Shown: positions 1 to 6,017, counted from the stretch's first letter. The stretch is DNA of 8,461 nt from Desulfosporosinus sp. (GCA_016278585.1 JADQBO010000309.1:1-8461); one strand, 5' to 3'. The notes: generated from the letters alone by a model not told the origin. Numbers and translations: made by a program.

Positions 1-1
1 T

Positions 2-127
2 AAAATCTTAAAAGAAACAGTTCCAGAAATCGACGATTGGGTGTATCAATATGAGCAATTTCTGGAGTGCGGCGGGGACCCGAACGATTTGCAACAACCA
101 AATACTTTTCTCGGACGTTATTTTTAA
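2..127 (+). CDS. C-terminal fragment of an unrecognised protein
   Basis: An open frame enters from the left edge and runs 41 codons to a TAA at 125-127. The visible tail is acidic and aromatic, with segments such as EIDDWVYQYEQFL and CGGDPNDLQQP, and ends in FLGRYF. I do not recognise the family, and the fragment is too short to assign a function. It is treated as coding because the frame is open from the edge, the composition is protein-like rather than low-complexity, and a terminator-like hairpin follows about 60 bp downstream on the same strand. The start and most of the gene lie outside the window. A longer frame on the opposite strand here (256 to 8) begins inside that terminator and is not believable. 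Confidence 0.55.
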   Translation, partial: KILKETVPEIDDWVYQYEQFLECGGDPNDLQQPNTFLGRYF

Positions 128-186
128 AGGACATAATTTCAGCCATAGTTTGGACAATATGATAATGGGAATAATTTTGTTATTGT

Positions 187-247
187 AAGATGTCTCAAGT
201 GGTTCTGTTTGCGCGTAACCACACTGAAAAATTGAGGCATCTTTTTT
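187..247 (+). terminator. Rho-independent terminator with asymmetric bulge
   Basis: AAGATG (187-192) and CTCAA (194-198) pair with TTGAG (232-236) and CATCTT (238-243) across a T·G wobble. GTGGTT (199-204) then pairs with AACCAC (217-222). A 9-nt one-sided bulge (223-231) separates the two helices, and a run of six T follows (242-247). It most likely ends the upstream transcript. The long bulge is unusual for a simple terminator, so a regulatory role or the tail of a small RNA is possible. Confidence 0.7.
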
Positions 248-333
248 GTGTTTCAATAAGGATTATTGTAATGCTTATAGTTATAATCGAGGCTTATTTG
301 TTGATAAATATATTTGATTAAGAACATTTAGAT

Positions 334-362
334 TTGATATAGACTCAATATTTTCTTATATG
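334..362 (+). promoter_or_regulatory. Predicted sigma-A-type promoter of the anion transporter gene
   Basis: TTGATA (334-339, 5 of 6 to TTGACA) and TATATG (357-362, 4 of 6 to TATAAT) are separated by exactly 17 bp. Transcription should begin around 368-370, just inside the perfect palindrome at 366-395. The transporter would then have a 5' leader of roughly 318 nt. No better-spaced pair was seen between the upstream terminator and the transporter start. Confidence 0.55.
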
Positions 363-365
363 ATA

Positions 366-395
366 TTCTAATTGTGAGCAAACTCACAATTAGAA
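366..395 (+). promoter_or_regulatory. Perfect palindrome, candidate Rex or FNR/CRP operator
   Basis: TTCTAATTGTGAG (366-378) and CTCACAATTAGAA (383-395) are exact reverse complements around a 4-nt CAAA centre. The core TTGTGAGCAAACTCACAA fits two known operator styles. It matches the FNR/CRP form TGTGA-N6-TCACA exactly, and matches the Rex form TTGTGAA-N4-TTCACAA except for one symmetric pair of bases. Its centre lies about 12 bp downstream of the predicted start site, a position that suits a repressor. Both regulators respond to redox or carbon state, which would suit an anaerobe's organic-anion transporter. Alternatively it forms a stabilising hairpin at the 5' end of the mRNA. Which protein binds, if any, is inference. 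Confidence 0.55.
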
Positions 396-414
396 AAAGA
401 AAGGAGGCATTGAG

Positions 415-483
415 GTGATATTCACGACCTCCAGAGAAATTTTTACGGTAATGAATCTATGCGCTAAGTGGTGGGATATATGA
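415..483 (+). CDS. Possible 22-aa leader peptide, GTG start
   Basis: A near-perfect ribosome site AAGGAGG (401-407) sits 7 nt before a GTG codon at 415. The frame runs 22 codons to TGA at 481-483. The peptide contains three Thr and ends CAKWWDI, with two adjacent Trp codons (469-474) four codons before the stop. It lies in the long transporter leader, downstream of the predicted promoter and upstream of pairing-competent RNA segments, as expected for a leader peptide that senses translation. No poly-U attenuator was found after it, and the region is short, so chance is possible. The ribosome site is the strongest evidence, since nothing else nearby would use it. Confidence 0.4.
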   Translation: MIFTTSREIFTVMNLCAKWWDI

Positions 484-537
484 ATAAACAATAAGGGTGT
501 AGCCTAACAAAACACAAATTTCCAATAATAGCCTTAA

Positions 538-677
538 TAAGGTCTTGTAAGTTTCAATTACACGAGCCTACAAGTGTAAGACCTGTAAGTGTCTACTAAG
601 TGCTTTCTGTTTTACGTGGTTGTTAGTGAAGATAAATACTAAATAGACAAGCACCTTATATTACTAAAAAAGGGGTG
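538..677 (+). promoter_or_regulatory. Candidate two-state RNA leader before the transporter start
   Basis: Three stems can form by base pairing and they compete. Stem A pairs 540-549 with 575-584 (10 bp, two G·U). Stem B pairs 597-605 with 649-658 (9 bp with one bulge). Stem C pairs 538-548 with 647-658 (11 bp with one bulged C) and excludes both A and B. Segment CACCTT (652-657), used by B and C, can also pair with the transporter's Shine-Dalgarno GGGGTG (672-677; four Watson-Crick and two G·U pairs). If it is freed it could hide that site. No T-tract follows, so control would be translational. I recognise no known riboswitch class here. Folding energies were not computed. Confidence 0.35.
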
Positions 678-685
678 TGGTAATA

Positions 686-2146
686 ATGAATGGTAATAAC
701 GGCAAACGAATTTTCTATATTCTCCTTGGTATTGCAATATTTTTAGTTTTTTTCTATTCTCCACAGTTTGGACCAGCGGTGGATCCATCAGGTGAGTCTT
801 TTGCTCTAAGTCAACAAGGTAAAGCAGCCATTGGCCTGTTCTTCCTAGCTAGTATTTGGTGGGTATTTGAAGTAACCCCTATTGGGGTAACCAGTCTTAT
901 GATTGGAGTTGTTCAAGCTTTGTTCCTGATACGTCCAGCGAAGGAAGCTTTCAGAGATTTTATGGATCCAACGGTAATATTTATTTTAGGATCACTACTG
1001 ATAGGATTAGCCTTCACCAAGTCCGGAATCACGAAACGAATAGCCTATAAAATGTTAATTATAGTAGGCGAAAATACCAGGAGCATATTATTAGGCGTAT
1101 TTGTGATAACGGCATTATTAACCCATATCATGGCTCATACTGCGGTAGCTGCTACTATGTTTCCAATTCTAGTGACAATTTTAGCCTTATATAATGGAGA
1201 TGACCCAGACCCTAAACCCAGCAAATTTGGTAAGGCTTTGTTTATCGGAATGGCCTATACCGCTGGTGCAGGAAGTATCAGTACTCTTCTAGGTGGAGCC
1301 CGTAATCCCGCAGCGGTGGGTTTTTATACTCAGTTTACAGGTAATGAGGTATCATTCCTTGATTTTTCCCTTCATTTGGCCCCTTTTGGCTGGGCTAGTG
1401 TATTTCTGCTTTGGGTATTATTAACCTTCGTCTTATATAGGCCAGAAAAAGCGGTTATCCCAGGGATACGCGCTAAGGCCCAATCAGAGTATGCAAAACT
1501 TGGTCCAGTCCAAGGCAAAGAAATATTCGTATGTATTGTTGTTGCTATAGCTCTTGCCATGCTGGTGCTGCAATCCATTATTCCATTCTTAAAGCCGATG
1601 GATCGCTCAGTTCCGTTAATGCTCGCTGGAATACTTTTCTTCCTTGCCAATATACTGACCATCGAGGATTTAGAGAAGAAAATTCCTTGGAATATCGTCT
1701 TACTATTTTCAGGTGCAATGAGTATTGGTTTCTGCTTATGGCAAACTGGTGCTGCTCAATGGATTGCTATCAAGTGGTTATCAATGATTGCAGGCGCACA
1801 TTGGTTAGTGTTCTTGTTAGCCGTTTGTTTCCTAGTATTGATTATGACAAACTTTATTATGAATGTTGCAGCTATAGCTATTACCCTCCCAGTTGCCCTC
1901 GTTATGGCCCAGTATCTTGGGGTTAACCCAGAGCTTATCCTGTACGGTTCCGTAGCAATGGCTGGTATGCCTTTCTTATTCCTGATTGGCGCAGCACCAA
2001 ATGCTATAGCGTATCAATCCAAGCAATTCTCAACGGGCGAATTCTTCGTAGGTGGGATCCCAGCCAGTGCAGTTATTATGGGCGTTTTGGTAATCCTGAC
2101 CTATACCTACTGGCCTATAATTGGAATGCCGGCACTTCTTAAATAA
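686..2146 (+). CDS. DASS/SLC13-family anion:sodium symporter
   Basis: Integral membrane transporter of 486 aa, the usual length for divalent anion:Na+ symporters, which import dicarboxylates, tricarboxylates or sulfate. Hydrophobic segments run throughout, and the two inverted halves each end in a family-like loop: GGARNP (203-208) and GAAPNAIAY (435-443). The positions that hold the sodium/substrate SNT motifs in VcINDY-type members appear altered: AHT at 150-152 (in HIMAHTAVAATMFP) and MNV at 392-394 (in NFIMNVAAIAITLP). The substrate therefore cannot be read from the sequence. ATG 686 is chosen because GGGGTG (672-677) lies 8 nt upstream; a GTG at 677 in the same frame overlaps that site. 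The gene is monocistronic, with its own promoter, operator-like palindrome, structured leader and terminator. Confidence 0.88.
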   Translation: MNGNNGKRIFYILLGIAIFLVFFYSPQFGPAVDPSGESFALSQQGKAAIGLFFLASIWWVFEVTPIGVTSLMIGVVQALFLIRPAKEAFRDFMDPTVIFILGSLLIGLAFTKSGITKRIAYKMLIIVGENTRSILLGVFVITALLTHIMAHTAVAATMFPILVTILALYNGDDPDPKPSKFGKALFIGMAYTAGAGSISTLLGGARNPAAVGFYTQFTGNEVSFLDFSLHLAPFGWASVFLLWVLLTFVLYRPEKAVIPGIRAKAQSEYAKLGPVQGKEIFVCIVVAIALAMLVLQSIIPFLKPMDRSVPLMLAGILFFLANILTIEDLEKKIPWNIVLLFSGAMSIGFCLWQTGAAQWIAIKWLSMIAGAHWLVFLLAVCFLVLIMTNFIMNVAAIAITLPVALVMAQYLGVNPELILYGSVAMAGMPFLFLIGAAPNAIAYQSKQFSTGEFFVGGIPASAVIMGVLVILTYTYWPIIGMPALLK

Positions 2147-2155
2147 AGAGTTCAT

Positions 2156-2188
2156 TTAAAGCGCTGGATATGTTATCCAGCGCTTTAA
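2156..2188 (+). terminator. Strong 15-bp hairpin terminator after the transporter
   Basis: TTAAAGCGCTGGATA (2156-2170) and TATCCAGCGCTTTAA (2174-2188) are perfect reverse complements with a 3-nt TGT loop, beginning 9 bp after the transporter stop. The stem has a G+C core, but only a short T-run (TTTAAG) follows. It is read as an intrinsic terminator or an mRNA 3'-end stabiliser. Confidence 0.75.
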
Positions 2189-2189
2189 G

Positions 2190-2604
2190 TATGTCCATTT
2201 TGAGCTTGTCTATATAGTTGTACTTATTTTTCAAGAAAGGGAGTAGAGATAAAGGTTGTTTTTATGATAAAAACTTAACTATGATCATAAAGAATTACAA
2301 TATACTAATCTTAGCTAAGTGTGTGTTATGTATTATTTATTATTCTGTTTTGTTCACAGCTGTATCAATTCGCACATAGTGACTTATTACTGTTTGTTAA
2401 TAAACAATTACAGGTTATCTAAATTAATTTAAAAATCTACAAATTTATGCGAGACATTAATTTCCCTGATTAGCTATTTGTGAAATTAATTATAGGTATA
2501 TTCTTTACTATAGACACGATACTTTCATAATGATAATCTTTTATTATGATTTAATGTCATTGAATCCTATAAAGATGAATTAATAAAAGGGGTGATTCGT
2601 TCTT
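2190..2604. other. AT-rich non-coding gap before the UDG-like gene
   Basis: About 415 bp with no credible reading frame on either strand. Visible structure is limited. There is a short palindrome GTTTTTAT-G-ATAAAAAC at 2258-2274. A hairpin pairs CTGTTTGTT (2390-2398) with AACAA (2403-2407) and ACAG (2410-2413). A lone half-site TTGTGAAATTAA starts at 2478. The last 100 bp hold the promoter candidate described separately. A small RNA cannot be excluded, but I see no promoter-terminator pair that would define one. Confidence 0.5.
2511..2549 (+). promoter_or_regulatory. Possible promoter overlapping a Fur-like dyad
   Basis: TAGACA (2511-2516, 5 of 6 to TTGACA) is followed after 17 bp by TAATCT (2534-2539) with an extended -10 TG at 2531-2532. 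Overlapping it, positions 2526-2544 match the classical 19-bp Fur box at 14 sites by eye, with a core ATAATGATAATC. The arms TCATAAT (2525-2531) and ATTATGA (2543-2549) form a dyad. AT-rich DNA yields Fur-like matches easily, so iron control of the downstream gene is only a suggestion. Confidence 0.35.
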
Positions 2605-3213
2605 ATGCTTACACTCAATAGAGGTATACAGATTGATGAAAGGGTGCAGAGAGATTCGGGAGAAATGACTTACCCTATTTGGTTATTAGTGAATCCCAAA
2701 TACCCTTCTGCATATCATGATATTTGGAGACCAATATTAGAGGAGATACAGGACAGAGTTTATAGGGAGATGTATATAAGAATAGATACTTCTAATATAT
2801 ATATTAGAAAGACAGTGATCGATAGCGAATTAGTTCCAAATACATTAAATTGGTGGGGTAAAGAGGTAGCAAAAGAAATAAACGTGTTTAGGGAAATGGT
2901 TCATGAACATAAACCAAAAATACTTATTACTTTCGGAGCATTTCCATTTGAATTTGTAAGACGTGTCTTCAATATTAAGCCGGAAAAAGGGCCTAAGGCG
3001 TGGAGTACTTCTATTCTTAGAGATGAATTTGAGAAATCCATAGAGAATTTTGATATAAATAAAACTAATCGGATTCCGTTGTTACGTCGAGTAGTTTCAA
3101 GTGACAAGTTAATGACCCGAGCGGGTAGAGAAACTTACGTTAATTATGTAGGAGCAATGATCGCGGATAGAATTATTGAGAATAGGGATAGTCTCAATAT
3201 TTGGATTGAATAA
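2605..3213 (+). CDS. Uncharacterised 202-aa protein, uracil-DNA glycosylase-like fold
   Basis: No confident family name. The layout resembles the uracil-DNA glycosylase superfamily. A beta-strand with a proline-rich turn, PIWLLVNPKYPS (24-35), sits where family members carry the water-activating motif. A central strand, KILITFGAFPFEFVRRV (105-121), resembles the family's 'LG..A' strand and helix. A late strand, NRIPLLRRVVSSDK (155-168), lies where the HPS loop would be. The HPS histidine is missing, so glycosylase activity is doubtful; it may be a binding relative. No signal peptide or membrane segment is present, so it is likely cytosolic. GGGGTGA (2589-2595) lies 9 nt before the ATG and fixes the start. 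The gene stands alone between a long AT-rich gap and a terminator. Confidence 0.75.
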   Translation: MLTLNRGIQIDERVQRDSGEMTYPIWLLVNPKYPSAYHDIWRPILEEIQDRVYREMYIRIDTSNIYIRKTVIDSELVPNTLNWWGKEVAKEINVFREMVHEHKPKILITFGAFPFEFVRRVFNIKPEKGPKAWSTSILRDEFEKSIENFDINKTNRIPLLRRVVSSDKLMTRAGRETYVNYVGAMIADRIIENRDSLNIWIE

Positions 3214-3260
3214 AATTACTTCCCCCCAAAAAATAAGAGTATTAGAGATTAGGCAACAAC

Positions 3261-3310
3261 ACACTCAAGTTTTGCACTCTGAAAAGATGTGATTCTTGAG
3301 TGTTTATTTA
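3261..3310 (+). terminator. Hairpin terminator after the UDG-like gene
   Basis: ACACTCAAG (3261-3269) pairs perfectly with CTTGAGTGT (3295-3303), followed by the T-rich TTTATTTATT. The 25-nt loop can pair weakly internally (CAC with GTG). The large loop and interrupted T-run make it a moderate terminator candidate, placed about 50 bp after the stop codon. Confidence 0.5.
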
Positions 3311-3409
3311 TTAAGATATCCTGGTCGCAAAGGGGAATATCGATTAATCTCAAGCACAGGAACGTAAGTGAATTCGAATAATGAATGCCTTAGCTGTGTT
3401 TGCTTGTTC
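3311..3409. other. Non-coding spacer with a long imperfect inverted repeat
   Basis: This is the middle of the 304-bp gap between the UDG-like gene and the TerD-TerB gene. CAAGC (3351-3355) and ACAG (3356-3359) can pair with GCTTG (3402-3406) and CTGT (3394-3397), with a 4-nt bulge and a 34-nt loop. No reading frame or known RNA family was recognised. It may be part of an upstream control region or an untranslated small RNA; support is weak. Confidence 0.3.
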
Positions 3410-3450
3410 TTGGCTTAATATGGTAAGATATTACTATGTAGTCCAGTAAT
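3410..3450 (+). promoter_or_regulatory. Predicted promoter of the TerD-TerB gene with overlapping dyad
   Basis: TTGGCT (3410-3415, 4 of 6) and TACTAT (3432-3437, 4 of 6) are 16 bp apart. Transcription would start near 3444, giving a leader of about 75 nt. ATTACT (3430-3435) and AGTAAT (3445-3450) form a 6-bp inverted repeat spanning the -10 box and start site, where a repressor could sit. The match to consensus is modest, and no known stress-sigma (SigB-like) pattern was identified. Confidence 0.4.
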
Positions 3451-3517
3451 TATAAGAAAACAAGAGACGTAAAGTGTGAAAATGGCGTTTTTTGAAATAA
3501 GAAAGGTAGGGTAAATA

Positions 3518-4909
3518 ATGGCAGTAAGACTTAGCAAAGGGCAGAAAGTTGATCTTACAAAGAGCAATCCTAACCTAAAGGAAATTATTGTTGGGTTGGG
3601 TTGGGATTCTAACTCGGCAGCCAGCAGTTATAATTTCGATCTGGATGCTTCGGCTTTTTTAGTAGGATCAAATGGTAAGGTTAAGGATGAAACTGATTTT
3701 GTTTTCTATAATAATCCATTAGGCGGCCAAGGTTCGGTTAAACATAGTGGAGACAATAAGAAGGGATCTGGTGAAGGTGATGATGAGCAAATCCACATCA
3801 AGTTGCCTGGGGTACCTGCTTATATTGAAAGAATCTCTTTTTCGATTACCATAAATGATGCCCAAATGAAACGGCAAAGTTTTGGGGATATCAAGAATGC
3901 TTATGTAAGGATTCTTAATGGAACCACTAACGAATTACTTCTTAAATATGAACTAGGTCAAGAATTTTCTGTTGAAACAGCTATTGTAGCGGCTGAAATA
4001 TATCGTCATGCTGGGGAATGGAAATTTAATGCAATAGGAAGTGGCTTCCAAGGTGGCCTAGCCGCCCTCTGTCACAATTTTGGGTTAGAAGTCGAAGAAG
4101 AGCAAACCCCTGCGGTCGCCAATCAAGCACCCATCAACTCTGCTGTACCTTACAGTAGACCACAAAACACACAGAATAGCTCCTACTCGTATGGACAAAA
4201 CACCTCCCAGACTTATGAACAGAATAACTCACAAAATTACCAGCAAGCCTACAATACTGGACATCGTCCGAATCAAGGTGGTATGGCCTGTCCGCGTTGC
4301 AATTCCAGTCAGGTGACTGCTGGTAAGAAAGGGTTTGGTATTGGTAAGGCTGCAATTGGAGGTATTTTGTTAGGTCCAGTAGGGTTATTGGCAGGGTTTA
4401 TTGGAAGTAAGAATATGGAGTTTGTCTGCTTAAGCTGCAAGGAACGGTGGAATTCAGGTAGTAACAAGAATACCGCTGAGTGGCTACAAAAACAAACTGA
4501 GAGTGCCCGTAATATCGTGAACAAGTATATGGGCAAAGACCTTACAGAAGCCCTGGTTGCCGGCAGTGCTTTGGTAGCTATAGCAGACGGAGTTATTGAA
4601 CCTTCAGAGAGGGAAAAACTCATAGATTATTTTCGTACCAGTCAGGAAATGCGTGGAATTAATATTAATGAAGTGGATTCGCGTTTCAACTACTTTGTAC
4701 AGCGGATTCAAAGTGATCGTATGCTAGGTAAGGCAGAAGCTCTGAGAACCATCGGAAAATTATCGAGTAAACCAGAAGCGGCTCGTTTAGTTGTACGCTT
4801 GTGTTGTGCAATCGGTTTTGCCGATGGGGAATTTGCTCCAGTTGAAAAGCAAGTTGTAGAGGAGATTTGTAGAGAGGTACATTTGGACCCTAGGGAATTT
4901 ATATTTTAG
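3518..4909 (+). CDS. TerD–zinc ribbon–TerB fusion protein, Ter stress system
   Basis: A 463-aa fusion of two tellurite-resistance (Ter) domains. Residues 1-191 form a complete TerD domain with its calcium-binding acidic motifs: GLGWD (26-30), DLDASAF (41-47), DETDFVFYNN (57-66), HSGD (76-79) and GDDEQI (87-92), ending WKFNAIGSG (168-176). Residues 197-254 are a Q/N/S/Y-rich, probably disordered linker. Residues 258-311 hold a zinc ribbon (C258, C261, C304, C307) whose two Cys pairs flank a Gly-rich hydrophobic stretch (272-296) that may touch membrane. Residues 325-463 form a TerB domain with two metal-site motifs: ADGVIEPSE (356-364) and ADGEFAPVE (435-443). AGGTAGGG (3502-3510) precedes the ATG. 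TerD and TerB are usually separate proteins in one operon, so the fusion supports their acting together. Likely a metal-responsive scaffold for stress; no signal peptide is present. Confidence 0.92.
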   Translation: MAVRLSKGQKVDLTKSNPNLKEIIVGLGWDSNSAASSYNFDLDASAFLVGSNGKVKDETDFVFYNNPLGGQGSVKHSGDNKKGSGEGDDEQIHIKLPGVPAYIERISFSITINDAQMKRQSFGDIKNAYVRILNGTTNELLLKYELGQEFSVETAIVAAEIYRHAGEWKFNAIGSGFQGGLAALCHNFGLEVEEEQTPAVANQAPINSAVPYSRPQNTQNSSYSYGQNTSQTYEQNNSQNYQQAYNTGHRPNQGGMACPRCNSSQVTAGKKGFGIGKAAIGGILLGPVGLLAGFIGSKNMEFVCLSCKERWNSGSNKNTAEWLQKQTESARNIVNKYMGKDLTEALVAGSALVAIADGVIEPSEREKLIDYFRTSQEMRGININEVDSRFNYFVQRIQSDRMLGKAEALRTIGKLSSKPEAARLVVRLCCAIGFADGEFAPVEKQVVEEICREVHLDPREFIF

Positions 4910-4911
4910 TC

Positions 4912-4952
4912 CTTAATGGGTCGGATGCTTGTTCGGCCCTATTAAGTGTTTT
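4912..4952 (+). terminator. Hairpin terminator after the TerD-TerB gene
   Basis: CTTAATGGG (4912-4920) pairs with CCC (4937-4939) and ATTAAG (4941-4946), with one bulged T. The inner CGGA and TTCG (4922-4925, 4932-4935) extend the stem. TGTTTT follows. It starts 2 bp after the TerD-TerB stop. The short T-run may allow some read-through into the thioesterase gene. Confidence 0.6.
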
Positions 4953-4974
4953 GACAGATTCATATAGCTGTCAA
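4951..4974 (+). promoter_or_regulatory. Inverted repeat just upstream of the thioesterase gene
   Basis: TTGACAG (4951-4957) and CTGTCAA (4968-4974) are perfect reverse complements 10 bp apart, ending 9 bp before the ribosome site of the next gene. The left arm equals a consensus -35 box, but no good -10 box follows at the right distance. It could be an operator or an mRNA hairpin; no regulator can be named. Confidence 0.35.
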
Positions 4975-4995
4975 TAAGCTCTGAAGGAGGATAAG

Positions 4996-5400
4996 ATGGA
5001 GAAAGAGGCGGAAAAAACTATTCTCAAAGACACTCTGATGGAGGCATTAGGCATCAAAATTGTAGAACTTGATCAGCAACGAGTTGTGGCTACCATGCCT
5101 GTCATGGGAGCCACTAGGCAACCCTTTGGAATGCTGCATGGTGGAGCATCAGTGGCTTTAGCTGAAACGGTTGCTAGCGTGGGAACCTTCAATTTGATTG
5201 ACCAAGTCAATCAAAGAGCAGTGGGGTTGGAGATTAATGCTAACCATATTCGCGGAAAACGTGATGGAATCGTTACCGCAGTGGGTATTCCTCTACATAA
5301 AGGCAGGACAACAATGGTTTGGGATATCAAAATTACAGATGAAGAAGAGCAGTTAATTTGTGTTTCCAGATGTACAATGGCAATCACTAACATTAAATAG
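4996..5400 (+). CDS. PaaI/MenI-like hotdog-fold acyl-CoA thioesterase
   Basis: A 134-aa cytosolic hotdog thioesterase that hydrolyses acyl- or aroyl-CoA. It contains the family active-site segment QPFGMLHGGASVALAE (42-57), with Gln42, the His48-Gly-Gly turn that forms the oxyanion hole, and Glu57 as the catalytic acid. The conserved strand VGLEINANHIR follows at 76-86. Length and motifs are close to E. coli YdiI/MenI and EntH, which cleave DHNA-CoA in menaquinone synthesis or proofread siderophore assembly. From memory the resemblance is stronger to YdiI/MenI, but the physiological substrate is an inference. A perfect AAGGAGG (4984-4990) lies 5 nt before the ATG. The gene lies between terminators, so it may be independent of its Ter-related neighbours. 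No residue expected for catalysis is missing. Confidence 0.88.
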   Translation: MEKEAEKTILKDTLMEALGIKIVELDQQRVVATMPVMGATRQPFGMLHGGASVALAETVASVGTFNLIDQVNQRAVGLEINANHIRGKRDGIVTAVGIPLHKGRTTMVWDIKITDEEEQLICVSRCTMAITNIK

Positions 5401-5437
5401 ACAACTAGGTTTAAGTCTTATTGAAACAGTGACTATG

Positions 5438-5479
5438 AACGTCCCCTGCCTCCATATGGGGGTGGGGACGTTTAATTAT
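5438..5479 (+). terminator. Strong Rho-independent terminator after the thioesterase gene
   Basis: AACGTCCCC (5438-5446) pairs perfectly with GGGGACGTT (5464-5472). Above a small internal loop, CCTCC (5449-5453) pairs with GGGGG (5458-5462), with one T·G, closing an ATAT tetraloop. TTTAATTATTT follows. This is the best-formed terminator in the window and separates the thioesterase transcript from the ArsC-YceG pair. Confidence 0.85.
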
Positions 5480-5661
5480 TTCCCTTCCTCCTGTCACTAC
5501 ATTCGTTCTTCTTTCAGAGCCTCCATATAACCGGATTTTCATACTCTAATGAAGGTATTCCATATCTTTCTGTAGAATATTAGTGAAGATGGCAGGTATC
5601 ACTTAGAATGAATATTGTCATTATCTAATTGGATCGTTGATTTTAGGAGAAGCGAGTAACA

Positions 5662-6000
5662 ATGAATATTCAAGTATTCGGGGTTAAGAAATGCTTTGAT
5701 ACAAAAAAAGCTGAACGATATTTTAAAGAGAGAAAGATAAACGTCCAATTTGTTGATTTAGCAATACGCGGTTTAAGCAAAGGGGAACTACAAAGTGTTA
5801 AAGCAGCAGTTGGACTAAAAAATCTAATTAATTGTAAAGCTAAGGACTACAAGAGACTAAATTTGGAGCGTATTATTTCTGCTAATCTAAAGGAAGAAAT
5901 ACTGCTTAATAATCCCGGTCTTTATAAAACCCCTATAGTACGCAATGGAAAACAAGCCACTGTTGGGTACGAACCTGGTGTATGGGAATCTTGGGAGTAA
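5662..6000 (+). CDS. ArsC/Spx-family thioredoxin-fold protein
   Basis: A 112-aa member of the ArsC/Spx/YffB family. The N-terminal strand and turn read VFGVKKCFDTKKAERYF (5-21), with the family's reactive Cys at 11 and the C-DT-KKA pattern seen in YffB-type proteins. The later segment KTPIVRNGKQATVGYEP (89-105) is the usual C-terminal strand. True arsenate reductases bind the anion with arginines; here Lys89-Thr-Pro replaces Arg-Pro and no Arg sits in the middle region (INCKAKDYK, 56-64). Arsenate reduction is therefore unlikely, and a thiol-redox or glutathione/bacillithiol-linked role is more plausible. A second Cys is at 58. AGGAG (5645-5649) is 12 nt before the ATG. The stop is 17 bp before the next open frame, so co-transcription with the YceG-like gene is likely. 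I found no convincing promoter in the 261-bp gap upstream. Confidence 0.85.
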   Translation: MNIQVFGVKKCFDTKKAERYFKERKINVQFVDLAIRGLSKGELQSVKAAVGLKNLINCKAKDYKRLNLERIISANLKEEILLNNPGLYKTPIVRNGKQATVGYEPGVWESWE

Positions 6001-6001
6001 T

Positions 6002-6017
6002 AAAGGAGTGAGAGGGT
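6002..6017 (+). promoter_or_regulatory. Shine-Dalgarno that points to an ACG start
   Basis: AAAGGAG (6002-6008), directly after the ArsC-family stop codon, is followed by 9 nt and then ACG at 6018, the normal distance for a start codon. In the large frame a TGA lies at 6009-6011. No ATG, GTG or TTG occurs in frame until ATG 6201, which has no ribosome site. GTG 6008 overlaps the site and reads only seven codons in another frame. Confidence 0.6.

Noticed and set aside
8..256. 82-codon open frame on the minus strand
   Set aside because: It starts within the terminator hairpin at 187-247 and runs antisense over the plausible + strand gene end at 127. It has no clear ribosome site and the peptide has no recognisable features.
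1531..1926. 131-codon + strand frame inside the transporter gene
   Set aside because: It is out of frame with a clear DASS protein, has an abnormal Cys/Tyr/Ser-rich composition, and is a shadow of that gene.
3340..3410. CACAGG segment considered as a c-di-GMP-I riboswitch
   Set aside because: The conserved GEMM core beyond CACAGG is absent, and the downstream gene is adequately explained by a promoter at 3410-3437.
5474..5580. Possible degenerate coding remnant on the minus strand (short peptides such as KSGYMEALKEERM)
   Set aside because: Each frame is interrupted by stops within about 20 codons and one overlaps the terminator. I could not tie it to a family, so it is treated as non-coding.
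5662..6000. Arsenate reductase annotation for the ArsC-family protein
   Set aside because: The arginines expected to bind arsenate are not present, and no arsenic-resistance genes are nearby. Only the fold family is supported.
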